Counted from the stretch's first letter, positions 39,401 to 50,333 are shown. The stretch: 64,000 nt of DNA from Aphrocallistes beatrix (GCA_963281255.1 OY725488.1:11877524-11941523), one strand, 5' to 3'. Numbers and translations are program-made. The notes: a model not told the origin generated them from the sequence alone.

Positions 39401-41462
39401 TGACAAGAAAAATGATTCTACATCTGATTGGTCAAAGCAGTTGGAGTGCATTCCTAACGTTGATGTGGATTCTGTTCCAGGTTTAAATTCAGGTCAATTT
39501 TTACCCTTAACTCCAATTTCAAATACTCAACCAGGTAAAGACTATAATCTGGGTAGAGAAAGGGATCCTATTCGATCTAATCCTATTCATTCTGATAATC
39601 CTCGAAGAGTTTTCTATTCTAAACCTATTAAAGTACCAGAAGCTCATTATGAAGATCATTTTATATTAAAAACAAGTCAAACCTCATCAGGTAATCATAA
39701 GGATACTGTTAGTATTAACACTGAGTTTCTTAACTTTCAAAGTCTTCCATCCTATCCGCCCCATTCTATAATTAAAGGTGTTTCACTTGAAAATTTAAGT
39801 AGTAAAACAACTAATGACAGACTTCCATCTCTTCTTCCTAATTCTTCAACTAGAAATAGATCCCCAGTAAGTTCAAGTGCTAAAAAAATGAATGAGAGAC
39901 CTCCGTCCAATCCTCACTATTCTTCAACTAGAAATATACCATCTCAAAACACAAGAGATGACAAATCAATAACAAGGTCTCCGTCCTTAACTTCTATAAA
40001 TAGATCACAAGGTCATGGAATCACGAATACATTAAATGTACCTCCAGAAAAAAATCGAGGAAATCCAAGATCTGATCAAGCACCTCTCTCTTTTAATGGC
40101 AATCGAAGTAGAATTATTTTAGATGAATCAATAGAATCTTGTTCACAAACATCTCGACATAATCAAGTCAATACTTTAGATAAACAGGTCACTAACCCTT
40201 CTGGAAGGTCTGAAAATGGTTCTGTGAGCAATTGCAATCGCATACCTAATTATCTTGCTGGTAATAAAGGAAGAATTCCAACAGTTCCATCCATTGATTC
40301 AGAGAAATTCTCTTCGAAAAATGACTCCACATCCGATTTGTCAAAGCAGTTGGAGTGCATTCCTAACGCTGATGTGGATTCTGTTCCAGGTTTAAATTCA
40401 GATCTATTTTTCTCCTTAACTCCAATTTTAAATACTCAACCAGGGAAAGACTGTAATCTGTCTAGAGAAATAGATCCTATTCGATCCAACATTTTTCATT
40501 CTGATAAGTCTCAAACAGTATTCCATTCTGCACCTTCTGAACTATTTCCTGAAGTTCAATATGAAGATCCTTTTACAATAAAAACAAATATAACATCACC
40601 AGGTAATATTCCTAGGGAAACTGTTAGCCTTAACACTGAACTGCATAACTTCGATAAACCTGATTCTTCATTTTATAATAAATCAACTCCTAATTTACGC
40701 ATCAGAAGGTTCATTGAAATTCCTCCGTCTAATCCTCCCAATTCTTCGGCTAAAAATAAATCACCTATAAATACAAGTGCTAAAAGAACTAATGAGATAT
40801 TTCTGTATCATCTTCCTAATTCTTTAACTAAACGTAAAATACTTCAGAACACAAACGGTAGCAAAGCTATATATAAGCCTCCATCTCATTCTAGTATAAC
40901 TTCCTCAAGTATACCACAAGATCATGGAAAGACGAAGACGCATATACTTAATCCTGATGGTTCGATTTTAATTCTGACAAGTAACAATTACAGGGATTCA
41001 AAGTGTACAGGTCCCATTAAAAGTGATCATGGGCCTTCTTCAGCAAATATTAGATCACATGACGACAAATTCAAGCAATTTTCCACCCCTACATCTAGGA
41101 TCAAATCAGCTGATAAAAGTATACAAGGTTCGAGGCATACTCTTCCTATACAAAAATCGCATTATTCCTCTTTCTCATCCAATAATCATGATCATGACGT
41201 TTTAAATCAACCTGCAAAAGGCAATAATCACAGTTTCAGTCGCAGCAAGGTTGAATATCCAAAATCTTTTAATTCCAATCTACCTCAAAAGGAGAAATTT
41301 AGCATAGATATGAAACCGTCTAAATATACAGATTCCAATTCGCTAAGGTATGAAACTCATCAAAGATTGATTCAAGCTAAGAATTATTCTAACTCCCTTT
41401 TATCTCGTAATGAACAGAGGATTAAAAATTTTAGTTTGAATGGATTTGGAAGTGAATGCTAA
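36423..41462 (+). CDS. Class B Ubc6/UBE2J-like E2 with a giant disordered tail (1,679 residues)
   Basis: ATG 36423 (MPTSHSTANANAHWLIRAKK) is chosen over an upstream TTG. The UBC domain occupies residues about 15-160 with TPNGRFKTNERVC (predicted catalytic Cys99) and ILSDFHPDCWKPGYTV. The remaining 1,500 residues are Ser/Asn/Pro/Thr-rich and free of any folded domain I can name. They contain a large internal duplication: the block at 39111-39740 (NPSGRSENGSVSNSDRIPNY, then QLECIPNVDVDSVPGLNS) recurs diverged at 40134-40640. The stretch EKEFNRDNNTINQLFKEK near residue 500 repeats the helix that ends the UBC region. The C terminus (ETHQRLIQAKNYSNSLLSRN) is a motif shared with the genes ending at 45045, 49359 and 54720. 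No tail anchor is present. A 5-kb uninterrupted frame in such simple sequence argues for selection to keep it open. Confidence 0.92.
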   Translation: MPTSHSTANANAHWLIRAKKRLLSEFKKISDNPSDNIRINFKEDQFLEWHFLFKGLKETPFKGGEYHGMLKFPENYPFSPPSIQFFTPNGRFKTNERVCFILSDFHPDCWKPGYTVSAVLQGAYSFMMDETTETVGSMIMDRNEIINLARMSKEFNRGNDTFNELFNEKADEDVNIPLNNLDDTDRISNIERPSNLIPIPMTETTRLAQSESTNKTNERPLHLAKVPFLDKEEQAIGQTSLFPANISRNITNNPSTNSVKDKGSHTSKLLERTLPERSNPIHSRNTTTGVSQQPERPENISLRSSDYVVNNNPHDDHYKRDTSDNFKPNKEVSFERTNDLSIAQMPQTGHTPSSLLHDQNGITSVASDSSKELSFRKSQPNLTRSINEFSADHLKEPSNSSTAHQSSSMMHIGSSYSPTSKDRLIQNATKDNRPTHLLESCETDSILEADHTLNSLTHNQDEIPSVVHDSLKEFSSKKSDLHSVTDTWITNHSKESEKEFNRDNNTINQLFKEKAVETIKHPLDKFQTGHKKHQSTLIAPDSRIKHSEIIERSSEEFNKDAHASTDSILIRPNNEKNKDSLNLNHVQDKSVSVQPYSFYKAEEQPPQHSKVSPLEKAKQVQATSEIGVQTISEKERNQKTITDERMVHQPHPPGKTKDDSMRKSYRSTKYLVDDQSRIISMTSDSTNKFSSQIPGRNQNNTADKLLTHPPGEFENDLRPKFDRAHKSFVGSSEGGITTDPTDNLKQSHPQISRPNLGNILNKEGIYLPKKSENSSTLCEFDHTPNSLADKNIHSDCARQESSYLPSTILVNYENPDTMQTFTTPSNNIPKNINSKLQDSAVSNPIKNKSPENTSVNKTSEFNSKSSLNLSDRNTYNRPLSHPHNSSTRGKSLASKESSSEMSRHQINTLDKQVANPSGRSENGSVSNSDRIPNYLAGNKVRIPTVPSDYLEKFSSQMSRPHHSKTIDTWVTHPPKESENSPVCNLDQVRHSLYDKKNDSTSDWSKQLECIPNVDVDSVPGLNSGQFLPLTPISNTQPGKDYNLGRERDPIRSNPIHSDNPRRVFYSKPIKVPEAHYEDHFILKTSQTSSGNHKDTVSINTEFLNFQSLPSYPPHSIIKGVSLENLSSKTTNDRLPSLLPNSSTRNRSPVSSSAKKMNERPPSNPHYSSTRNIPSQNTRDDKSITRSPSLTSINRSQGHGITNTLNVPPEKNRGNPRSDQAPLSFNGNRSRIILDESIESCSQTSRHNQVNTLDKQVTNPSGRSENGSVSNCNRIPNYLAGNKGRIPTVPSIDSEKFSSKNDSTSDLSKQLECIPNADVDSVPGLNSDLFFSLTPILNTQPGKDCNLSREIDPIRSNIFHSDKSQTVFHSAPSELFPEVQYEDPFTIKTNITSPGNIPRETVSLNTELHNFDKPDSSFYNKSTPNLRIRRFIEIPPSNPPNSSAKNKSPINTSAKRTNEIFLYHLPNSLTKRKILQNTNGSKAIYKPPSHSSITSSSIPQDHGKTKTHILNPDGSILILTSNNYRDSKCTGPIKSDHGPSSANIRSHDDKFKQFSTPTSRIKSADKSIQGSRHTLPIQKSHYSSFSSNNHDHDVLNQPAKGNNHSFSRSKVEYPKSFNSNLPQKEKFSIDMKPSKYTDSNSLRYETHQRLIQAKNYSNSLLSRNEQRIKNFSLNGFGSEC
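39111..40640 (+). repeat. Internal duplication in the giant E2 tail
   Basis: Two diverged copies, about 39111-39740 and 40134-40640, both coding in the same frame, with the order SGRSENGSVSN, IPNYLAGNK, IPTVPS, QLECIPN-x-DVDSVPGLNS, TQPGKD. The second copy lacks a piece of about 50 residues after IPTVPS. The same block is found in the tails at 47700-48260, 51530-52110 and 63700-63930. Confidence 0.8.
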
Positions 41463-42224
41463 TTTTATTTTCATATATGCTAAGCAATAAACTCATTAAA
41501 CTTTTGTATACTTAATCTAGCCTCTATGTATAATTTAGCATAACTGAGACTCGTTCCTCATCAGTCGATACAGCCTTAATCTTTTCTAGAAATTAATATC
41601 ATACTATAGTAATTATTCCACAATTTTAATACCGAAGCTTGAATATAATTATATAGATCCATATATATTACTGTCTCATGCCTGTTGATATTATTTTTTG
41701 GTGTTTTGCACTTGGTTTACTCACTTATAATCAGAGTTGCCGTGGGAGGAATCCCTTGGATGGGAATGGGAATTGAAATTTCATTCCCACGGCAACCCTG
41801 CTTATAATGGAGTAGTACATATAGTTAAGATGTTTGACATCCTATTAAAAAACTGAATTAGAGTATTTTTTCCACTGTTGAATTTTAGATAATTTATAGT
41901 ATAAAATTGAAAAGCAACTTGGAAATATATATCAGTGTTGCTGTGTGAGCATGCTCATGCTTAATTTTAAATTGAAAATTCGACCCAAAGGTTCGAGATA
42001 GATTAAATTTGCAGATCCTAGTGCAACGTAAAACATTGATATTTGTTGAACAAAATATTCAAAATTGGATAAAATGATGATTAATTGGTATTGGATTGCA
42101 CTTTTTTTGATAAAATATAATTGAAACTGTCGCCCCCAGTAAAGTTGTTTAATGAAAATATTTTTTAGCTTTTTGATTATAAACGCTTTTTTCATCTGTC
42201 CATCATGCAATCAAATAACCATTA
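41463..42224. other. Class B intergenic unit (3' flank, then 5' flank of next gene)
   Basis: The stop-proximal 130 bases (AATAAA, then the GCTGAGACT stem-loop word) recur after the tails ending at 45045, 49359 and 54720. The last 300 bases recur before the genes at 50333 and 55553 (TAATTTTAAATTGAAAATTC-like, then ATCATGCAATCAA). The tandem unit is gene plus both flanks. At 41740-41800 a short inverted pair (GCCGTGGGAGGAATCCC / TCATTCCCACGGC) may be a small insertion. Confidence 0.6.
41486..41491 (+). terminator. AATAAA polyadenylation signal, gene 36423
   Basis: AATAAA 24 bases after the stop codon, in the conserved 3' flank of class B tails. Confidence 0.6.
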
Positions 42225-42225
42225 A
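42205..42225 (+). promoter_or_regulatory. Upstream mini-ORF overlapping the E2 start (TAATG)
   Basis: ATG CAA TCA AAT AAC CAT TAA encodes six residues, and its stop shares one A with the ATG of the main frame. It corresponds to the N terminus MQ... of the longer class B genes at 34405 and 19589, so it looks like the old start cut off by a stop codon. Confidence 0.7.
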
Positions 42226-45045
42226 TGAAACGTGCAAAGAAAAGACTAGCTGACGAATACGAATCTTTTCAATCAATTCCCTCGAATTTTATTAAAGTCA
42301 ATTTCAAGAAAGAAACATTTTTAGAATGGCACTTCTTATTTATTGGGCAAAAAGGTACTCCTTTTGAGGGAGGTGAGTATCATGGGACATTAGTCTTTCC
42401 AGAAAGTTACCCTTTTTCTCCTCCCACCACTCAAATCATTACGCCTAACGGACGCTTCCAGACAAACGAGAGAGTTTGCTTTTCAATAAGTGATTTCCAT
42501 CCTAAGAACTGGAAACCAGCGTACACTATGTCATCATTTTTACTGGGAGTGTATAGTTTCATGATGACGGAGACTACTGATACAGTGGGGAGTTTGGAAA
42601 GAAATGAGAATGAGATAAGAGAATTAGCTGTAAAAAGCAAGGAATTTAATTTAAAAGATGGTTCTGCAGAGTTATTTCAAGATGAAATTAAAGTTGCACT
42701 AATTGAGAATTCTGACACTGATCCAATACCTTTACAAATCAATAAACCAGATATTTCATCTCAAAAGAGCCAATCCTGTTCTTCTCCAGATATGTTAGAG
42801 TCAGATGTATCTTCTAAGGAGGCTCAACCAAATGAGACTACTGACACAGTGGAAAATTCAGGAATGGATAAAAATAGTGAAACGGGACTAGCAATCAAGA
42901 GTAGAGAATACGGTGAAAAGGTTGGTGCATTAATTGATATATTTGAAAGCCAGTCTGACAATGTCAACTCTCCTTCAATTGAGAAGACGAAACATACCAC
43001 CAGTTTACAATCTAAGCAATCGCCTGTAATAACACAGCCATCCACACAAACTGTAGATCAATTTAGTTTACTTGATCATGTCATTGTTAATAACTCTACT
43101 GTGACCTCGGATTCAACTTCAGATCCATCTCAACAATCAGGTTCTAATAACTTTAGTAATAGTAAAGAAAAACGAGAGGATAACGTGGCCAGTACCTCGG
43201 AACCAGTAGAAGATAGGAAACACTTACCTACTGAGACAGTGTGGATTTTAGATATGGATGAAGATGAGATGAAATCACTAGTTAGAATGAGCAAAGAATT
43301 CGTTAAAAATGATGAGTCCCTTAACAAAATGTTTAAAGAAGAGATCGATGAAACTATTGGATCTTCTTTTATTAGTTTCCCAGCGAACAATGAAAGAGAG
43401 CACATTTTATGTGATGCTAAACATTATCATCAATTAAATACGATAAAATCCCTCCATAAAACCACCGAACCACCATCACACCTTGAAAAAGTAGATAAAG
43501 AAGAAATGATTGGACAAGCTAGCTTTTCACCAGGAAATACTTCTCATTACACTTCCAATTGTACATCTAGTTATGTTAGAAGCAAGGAAAACCACAGTTC
43601 TAAGTTGTTAGAAAGAACTTTACCAGAAGGATCTAAACCTATCCATAGTCACAATTCTGCTACTTATGTGTCTGAACATTCAGAAAGACCTGATAATATT
43701 TCAGCAGCAGTTGATAATATTGCTATTGACAACTATAATAGAGATACATCCGATATATCCAAACCAAATAAAGAATTTGCTTCAAAAAGATCTAACGATT
43801 CATTAAGTAAAAAAAACAGAAAGTGACAGGTCTCTGAATTCATCGAAGAAATGCTCATCAAGAAGGTCTCAACCAAAGGTGAGAAATAAGAAAAATAAAT
43901 ATTCCTCTATTCTTCCAAAAGGATCTGGGAATGTTCAAATACCCAAAACTGGCCACACACCTAACTCTCTTGCTCACGATCACAGCGGAATTCCTTCCGT
44001 TGTACCTAATTCATTGAAAGAATTCTCTTCGAAAATATATCAATCGAACATGTATAATGCAATATGGCGAAAGGCAAGCGATACCAGATCTATAAATAAC
44101 TCCTCGTTTCATCATTCAAAGTATTCAGCTACAGATGAACTTCCTAAAGACACAATTAGCGACTTTTTAACACAGAAACCCCTACATCATTCTTCTAAGA
44201 CTTCAACTAAACGGAGATTACTTGACAATACTAGTTGTAACAATCCAAGTCATATTACAAAAACTAAAGGAAGAACTCCGTCTTATCTTCCCAATCCTTT
44301 AAATACAAAGAAATCATCTGTAAATACAAATGATAAAAGACGGAATGAAGGAACTGCGTCTCATTCTCCTAATTCTCCAAATAAATCACCTGTAAATGCA
44401 AGTGCTAAAAGAATGAATGAGAGAGTCCATCCTCCCAATTCTTTAAATAAAACTTTTCAGAACACAAACGGTAAAGAATCTATAGATAAGTCTCCATCTC
44501 ATTCTATAACTTCCTCAAGTATACCACAAGATCATGGAAAGACAAAGAAACATATCCTTCTTCCTGATGGTTCGAGTTTAATTTTCACAAGTAACAATCA
44601 CAGGGATTCAAAATACACAAGTCCCATTAAAAGTGATTATGATCCTTCCTCAGCAACTATTAAATCACATAACAACAAATTAAAGCTATTTTCTAACTCT
44701 AGGACCAAATCAGCTGATAAAGGTTCGAGGCATACTCTTCCTAATGAAAACTCACATTATTCCTCTTTCACAACCAACAATCAAGATCATGATGACATTT
44801 TAAAACCGGCAAGATCTGATAATCAAAGTTTCAGTCATGAGAAATTTAAATATCCAAAATCTTTTAGTGCCAATCTCCCTACAAAAGAGAAAACAAGCAT
44901 AGATATGAAAGCATCTAAATATACACCTTTGAGTTCGCAAAGGTTTGAAACTCATCTTAAATTGCTTGAAGCTAAGAGTTATTCTAACTTCCTTTTATCT
45001 CGTAATGCAGATAGAATTAAAAAGTTTGCATGGATTTGGGAGTGA
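42225..45045 (+). CDS. Class B Ubc6/UBE2J-like E2 with long tail, frame broken at an A8 run
   Basis: Starts MKRAKKRLADEYESFQ. The UBC domain carries TPNGRFQTNERVC (predicted catalytic Cys85) and SISDFHPKNWKPAYTM. The tail holds two further partial copies of the segment that ends the UBC region (ETTDTVENSGMDKN at 42834 and ETVWILDMDEDEMKSLVRMS at 43232). The first frame stops at 43824-43826 (KKNRK), right after a run of eight A at 43809-43816. The gene at 55553 has seven A there, and with seven A the frame would read through SDRSLNSSKK into the second block, open to 45045, which ends with the shared ETHLKLLEAKSYSNFLLSRN motif. So one extra A separates a 533-residue product from a full-length one. 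A8 could also promote slippage. Bases 44064-44242 are a near-identical cassette shared with 51334-51512. Confidence 0.88.
44064..44242 (+). repeat. 179-bp coding cassette, copy 1
   Basis: Differs at only two positions from 51334-51512 while the sequence on both sides of the two copies is unrelated. It encodes WRKASDTRSINNSSFHHSKY and onward, in frame in both genes. Recent gene conversion or cassette transfer between two class B tails is likely. Confidence 0.9.
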
Positions 45046-45081
45046 TTATTACTTTTAAATTTATTTTCATATATACTATGT

Positions 45082-45087
45082 AATAAA
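45082..45087 (+). terminator. AATAAA polyadenylation signal, gene 42225
   Basis: AATAAA 37 bases after the stop; a stem-loop (CTGAG at 45138-45142 with CTCAG at 45163-45167) follows. Confidence 0.55.
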
Positions 45088-45197
45088 TTCATTACAAATT
45101 TGTGTAGCTAATCTACTCTATTTGCCATGTAGCATCGCTGAGACTAGTTCCTCTTCAGGGGACTCAGTCTAGTCTAACATCATATTTTTTGTAAATC

Positions 45198-45740
45198 CAT
45201 ATTTTATTATATATTAAAATGATAGGACATTTTTTGTGTTTGTCCGAATTGATTGAAGAATTGGGAAGTCATAGAGATGTAAAAATTGGCATGTAGGTGT
45301 CAAATGATATGACTACGATTAAGTTCTAAGATCTAAGTGAAATTTTACACCTCTGCAAAAAAAATGGAAAACAATTTTACACATCTTTTCTATACAAAGT
45401 AAATGACTACACTATCACAATAGAAATCATTGTATAAGTACGACACTACAATAAATCGTCATTGTTATTATACTTCAAAATCACAACTTATGTTTGCTAT
45501 CTTAAATGTATTATAGTGTATAGCAATAAAAAATATTATCCGCATATTTTCACCCCTTTCTATACATTAGTATTTTCACCATTAATTTTGAAAAATATGC
45601 TAAAGACTAGCTTCCAACGGGTGACATCGGGTTTTTAGGGGTGTAGATTTTCGAATATCATATTTTTGAGTAATTTTGATGATCAATTTGTTTACTTTTG
45701 TTTACTATAGATACTACATAAAGTAAACAAAGTACAAAAA
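45198..45740 (+). repeat. Second copy of the 29107-type interspersed repeat
   Basis: Similar to 29107-29620: TTATATATTAAAATG, TGTCCGAATTGATTGAAGAA, AGTCATAGAGATGT, and the CTTCCAACGGGTGACAT word. It lacks the GC-rich hairpin end. Copies are clearly diverged. Confidence 0.75.
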
Positions 45741-45792
45741 AATCCGATCTTCTCAATTTGAACATATCTTGATATACTATAGTATTCTTAAA

Positions 45793-48700
45793 TTGAGTAA
45801 TTCAAAAAACAAACAGTAACAGGTCTCTGAATTCATCGAAAGAATCCTCTTTGGAAAGGTCTCAACCAAACCTGATATACAAAATGACTGAACGTTCGAC
45901 TAATCTTCCAAAAGGGTCTGAGAATGCTCAAATGCCCAAAACTGACCACACATATATATCTCTTGCTCAAGATCAGGGTAGAATTACTTCCGTTGCTTCT
46001 CATTCATTGGAAGATTTTTATCCGAAAAATTCTCAACCCAAACTGAACAATACTGCAGATAACTATTCCGATAATCCTCCAAGAAGATCTGAGAATGCTC
46101 AAATGACCAAAACTGGTCCAACACTTATTTCTCTCGCACAAAATCAGAATAGAATTACTAGTACTTCCGTTGCTCCTCATTCATCGAAAAATTTATTTTC
46201 AAAAATCTCTCAATCTGAAATGTACCATACTACAGATAAATGGACTAATCATTCAAAAGAACCAGAGAAGGGATTTAATAGAGATAATGATACTTTTAAT
46301 CAACTGTTCAAAGAGAAGGTTGATGAAACTACTATAAAGTACCCTAATTTCCAAACTGAACATAAGAAGCGACAACCAACTTTGATTGGAACAGATTCTG
46401 ATTTAAAACAATCAGAAATAATTGGACGTGCTAGCGATGAGTTTAGTAAAAGTACACATGCACGACTATCAACTGACAAAACCTCTGAGCTATCAATAAG
46501 AACCTCTTTGATGGTATCTCACCGAAATCAGAACTCTATTAAAGATGAAAGGGTAGTTCATCAACCTCGAAATCCCTATCGCTCACTTAAATATTTGGTT
46601 GGCAATCAAAGTGGAAAAATTTCAATTGCATCCGATTCAACTGAAAAATTCTCTTCACAAATACCTCGACCTAATCAAGACAACACGGCCGATAATTTGG
46701 TAGCTCATCCTCTAGGAGAATTTGAAAATGATCCAAAACCCAAATTTGATCGCTCACCTGAATCTCTTGTTTGTGATAATAAAGGAGGAATTCCAACAAA
46801 TCAAACCGATAATTTGCATGAGTTCCATTTTCAGATATCTCGACATAATCATGGCAACATTATGGAGAAAGAGGGATTTCACCTTACAAGAAAATTTGAG
46901 AAATCTGCAGTGCGCGAAATCGATCGCACACCTCACTCTCTTGTTGACAAGAATCCCGATTCTGATTATTCACTTAGTTTTTCTCCTACAATTTTACAGG
47001 AAGTTCATAAAGAGAATCCTATTCCAATACAAACCTTTAAAACTTCTTCAGATAAGATTGTCCCTAGAAATACAAATTCTAAACTTCGAAATTCCGATAT
47101 TTCTAATTCAACTAAAAATAAATCACCTGAGAATACAAGTGTCAAAAAAACTAGTGAATCTTCTCTGCCCTATCCACTCAATTCTGTTAAAAGTAAATCT
47201 TCTCAAAATTTAAGTGTTAGAAGCACTTATAATAGACCTCTGTCTCATCCTCCCAATTCTCCAACTAGAGGTAAATCACTTGAAAATATGAGTGTTAAAA
47301 AGATTAATGACAGATTTCTATCTCATCTTCCCAATTCTTCAACTAGAAATAGATCCCCTGTAAGTTCAAGTGCTAAAAGAACGAATGAGAGACCTCTGTC
47401 CCAACCTAATTCTTCAATTAAAAATAAATCATCTCATGGCATATCAATAATGAGGTCTCTATCCTTAATTTCCTTAAATAGAACTCAAGGTAATGTCATC
47501 ACGAATACGTTATATGTGCCTCCAGAAAAAATTGGGGGGAATCCAAAGCCCAAATCTGATCAAGCATCCCTCTCTTTTGCTAGCAGTCAACGTGGAATTA
47601 TTTTTGATGCATCAAATGGATTATCTTCACGAATATCTCGACCTAATCAGATCAATACGATATATAAACGGATACGGATACCAAACCTTTTGGAAGATCT
47701 GAAAATGGTTCAGTGAGCAATTCCGATCGCGTACATAATTATCTTGCTGGTAATAAAGGAAGAATTCCAACTGTTCCATCCGATTATTTAGAGAAATTCT
47801 CTTCACAAATGTCTCACCCTCGTCAAAGCAAAACTGCAGATCAAAGAGTAGCTAATCCTCCGAAGGAATCTGAGAATTCTCCAATGCACAATCTTGATCA
47901 AGTACCTCACTCTATTTATGACAAGAAAAATGGATATACATCTAATTTGTCAAAGCAGTTGGAGTGTCTTCCTAACGTTGATGTGGATTCTGTTTCAGAT
48001 ATAAATTCAGGTCAATTTTTTCCTTCAACTCCAATTTCAAATGCTCGACCAGGTAAAGACTATAATCTGGATAGAGAAATGAATCCTTTTCGATCTGACC
48101 CTCTTAATTCTGACAATCCTCGAAAGGTGTTCCATTCTACACCTTTTAAAGTACTACCAGAAGCTCAATATGGGGATCTTTTTATAATAAAAACAGATCA
48201 AACTTCATCAGGTATTATTCTTAGGGATACTGTTAATAACACTGAGTTGCATAACTTCGATATTTCTGATTATTCAATTATTAATAAATCAACTCCTAGT
48301 AATTTAAGTGTCAGAAAATCTTTTCAAAATCTCCCACCTTATCCTCTCCATTCTTCAATTAGAGGTAATTCACTTGCAAATTTAAGTGGTAAACAAAAAG
48401 ACAGACCTCCGCCTCATCTTCCCAATTCTTCAGTTAGAAATAGATCACCTGTAAGTCCAAGTCATATTACAAAAACTAAAGAGAGAACTCCGTCTTATCC
48501 TCCCAATTCTTCAAATAAATCACATATAAATGTAAATTTTAGAATAAAAAATGAGGAAATCCCTTCCCATCTTCCCAATCCTTTAAATACAAAGAAATCA
48601 TATGTAAATACAAATGATAAAATAAAGAATGAAGGAACTGCGTCTCATCCTCCCAATTCTCTATATAAATCACTAAATAAATCACTTATAAATGCAAATG

Positions 48701-49359
48701 CTAAAAGAATAAATGAGAGAGTCCATCCTCCCAATTATTTTAATAAAGTTTTTCAGAACACAAACGGTAACGAATCTATAGATAAGCTTCCGTCTCATTC
48801 TATAACTTCCTCAAGTATACCACAAGATCATGGAAAGACAAAGAAACATATCCTTCTTCCTGATGGTTCGAGTTTAATTTTCACAAGTAACAATCACAGG
48901 GATTCAAAATACACAGATCCCATTAAAAGTGATCATGATCCTTCCTCAGCAACTACTAGATCATATGACAACAAATTAAAACAATTTTCTAACGCTAGGA
49001 CCAAATCAGCTGATAAAGGTTTGAGGAATACTCTTCCTATTGAAAACTCACATTATTCCTCTTTCACAACCTACAATCATGATCATGATGACATTTTAAA
49101 ACCGGCAAGATCTGATAATCAAAGTTTCAGTCATGAGAAAGTTAAATGTCCAAAATCTTTTAGTGCCAATCTACCTACAAAAGAGAAAACTGGCATAGAT
49201 ATGAAAGCATCTAAATGTCTAACTTTGGGTTCGGAAAGGTTTGAAACTCATCTTAAATTGCTTGAAGCTAAGAGTTATTCTAACTCCCTTTTATCTCGTA
49301 ATGCAGGTAGAATTAAATATCAAAGTTTGCATGGATTTGCGAGTGATTATTACTTGTAA
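45793..49359 (+). pseudogene. Class B tail copy without an E2 domain
   Basis: Two overlapping frames (open to 47716, then from about 47690 to 49359) encode only tail sequence: repeated EFNRDNDTFNQLFKEKVDET helix, LPNSSTRNRSPVSSSAKRTN cassettes, NGSVSNSDRVHNYLAGNKGR, the LECLPNVDVDSVSDINSGQF block, and the shared ending ETHLKLLEAKSYSNSLLSRN. No UBC domain and no credible ATG precede it. The upstream flank of a class B gene (45743-45790) joins straight to the tail at the A-rich place where the gene at 42225 is also broken, so the E2 part was deleted. A small indel near 47675-47700 changes frame. The 3' half is nearly identical to 44500-45045. The long open stretches suggest the loss is young, or that a tail-only product is still made. 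Confidence 0.8.
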
Positions 49360-50332
49360 GTTTTTTTCATATATACTATGTAATAAACTCATTACAGTTT
49401 TGTGTAGCTAATCTACTCTATTTGCCATGTAGCATAGCTGAGACTAGTTCCTCTTCAGCCGACTTAGTCTTAGCTAACATCTCATTTTTTAGAAATTCAT
49501 ATCATACTATAGTGAACCACCTACAATGCAAAGTTATGTTTAAAGATGCATGTGAGATCGCAATATAGAATCCAATTTTCACACTTTGAGAGTGATACTC
49601 TGAGTATTTTTCGAGTTACTAGCATACGTAGCTATATGTACAAATTCTCACCTCCTTTAATAAATTTTTTAGTTTAAACTTGAAGCGAATTCTCAACGGC
49701 TAATTAATATGAGTATTTTAATGTGTGGAATCCGATCTTCTTGATTTGAATGTATCTTGATATATTATGAGTATTCTTAAATTGAGTAATTCACGGGCAC
49801 TGTGTTACGATAATTATATCTCACGTGCAAAGTCAGTGGAGCTGCATTATTATCTGTCTGTTGATACACATTTCTTTTAGCGTTTTAGTAGAGTAGTGTG
49901 AATAGTCAAGATGTTTAAAATCCCATTAAACCTCCGTATCTGAATAAATTGTACTTCACTTTTTTTATAGAATTTATATGTACGCTTGTTTGTTAAAATC
50001 TCTTGTAGAAATATAAGAAAACAGTTATTCCTAAGTGGACACCGGTGTTACTGTGAATATACTCGCACTTAATTTCAGATTGAAATTTGAGTATAAATGT
50101 TCGAGATGTATCAAGCATTAAAACCTAGTACAACTTAAACATCTATTTTTGTTTGACTAAAGAATCAAAATTGTATTAAAAGATAATTAATTTGAATTGT
50201 AATACACTTCAAGCTTGATAAAATAAAATTGAAACAGCTGCAGTAAAATTTTGTGATGAAATACCTTCTTTAGCCTTTTTTTATTATAAACGCACTTTTC
50301 ATTTGTCCAATCATGCAATCAACTAACCATTA
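49360..50332. other. Class B intergenic unit
   Basis: The 3' flank with AATAAA (49382-49387) and stem-loop word (49438-49467), a middle part with TTTAGTTTAAACTTGAAGCG-type repeat sequence, the 49727-49790 segment repeated at 45743, then the conserved 300-base 5' flank up to the start at 50333. Confidence 0.55.
49382..49387 (+). terminator. AATAAA polyadenylation signal after tail copy
   Basis: AATAAA 23 bases past the stop at 49359, in the conserved 3' flank. Confidence 0.5.
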
Positions 50333-50333
50333 A
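50313..50333 (+). promoter_or_regulatory. Upstream mini-ORF overlapping the E2 start (TAATG)
   Basis: ATG CAA TCA ACT AAC CAT TAA, with the stop sharing its last A with the ATG at 50333. Same layout as at 42205 and 55533. Confidence 0.7.

Larger units (their letters stand above)
45046..45792. other. 3' flank, interspersed repeat and truncated 5' flank
   Basis: Conserved class B 3' flank to about 45180, a second copy of the 29107-type repeat at 45198-45740, then 45743-45790 (AATCCGATCTTCTCAATTTG, then AATTGAGTAATTCA), which equals the 5' flank of the gene at 50333 (49727-49790). The flank joins directly to tail coding sequence. Confidence 0.6.
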
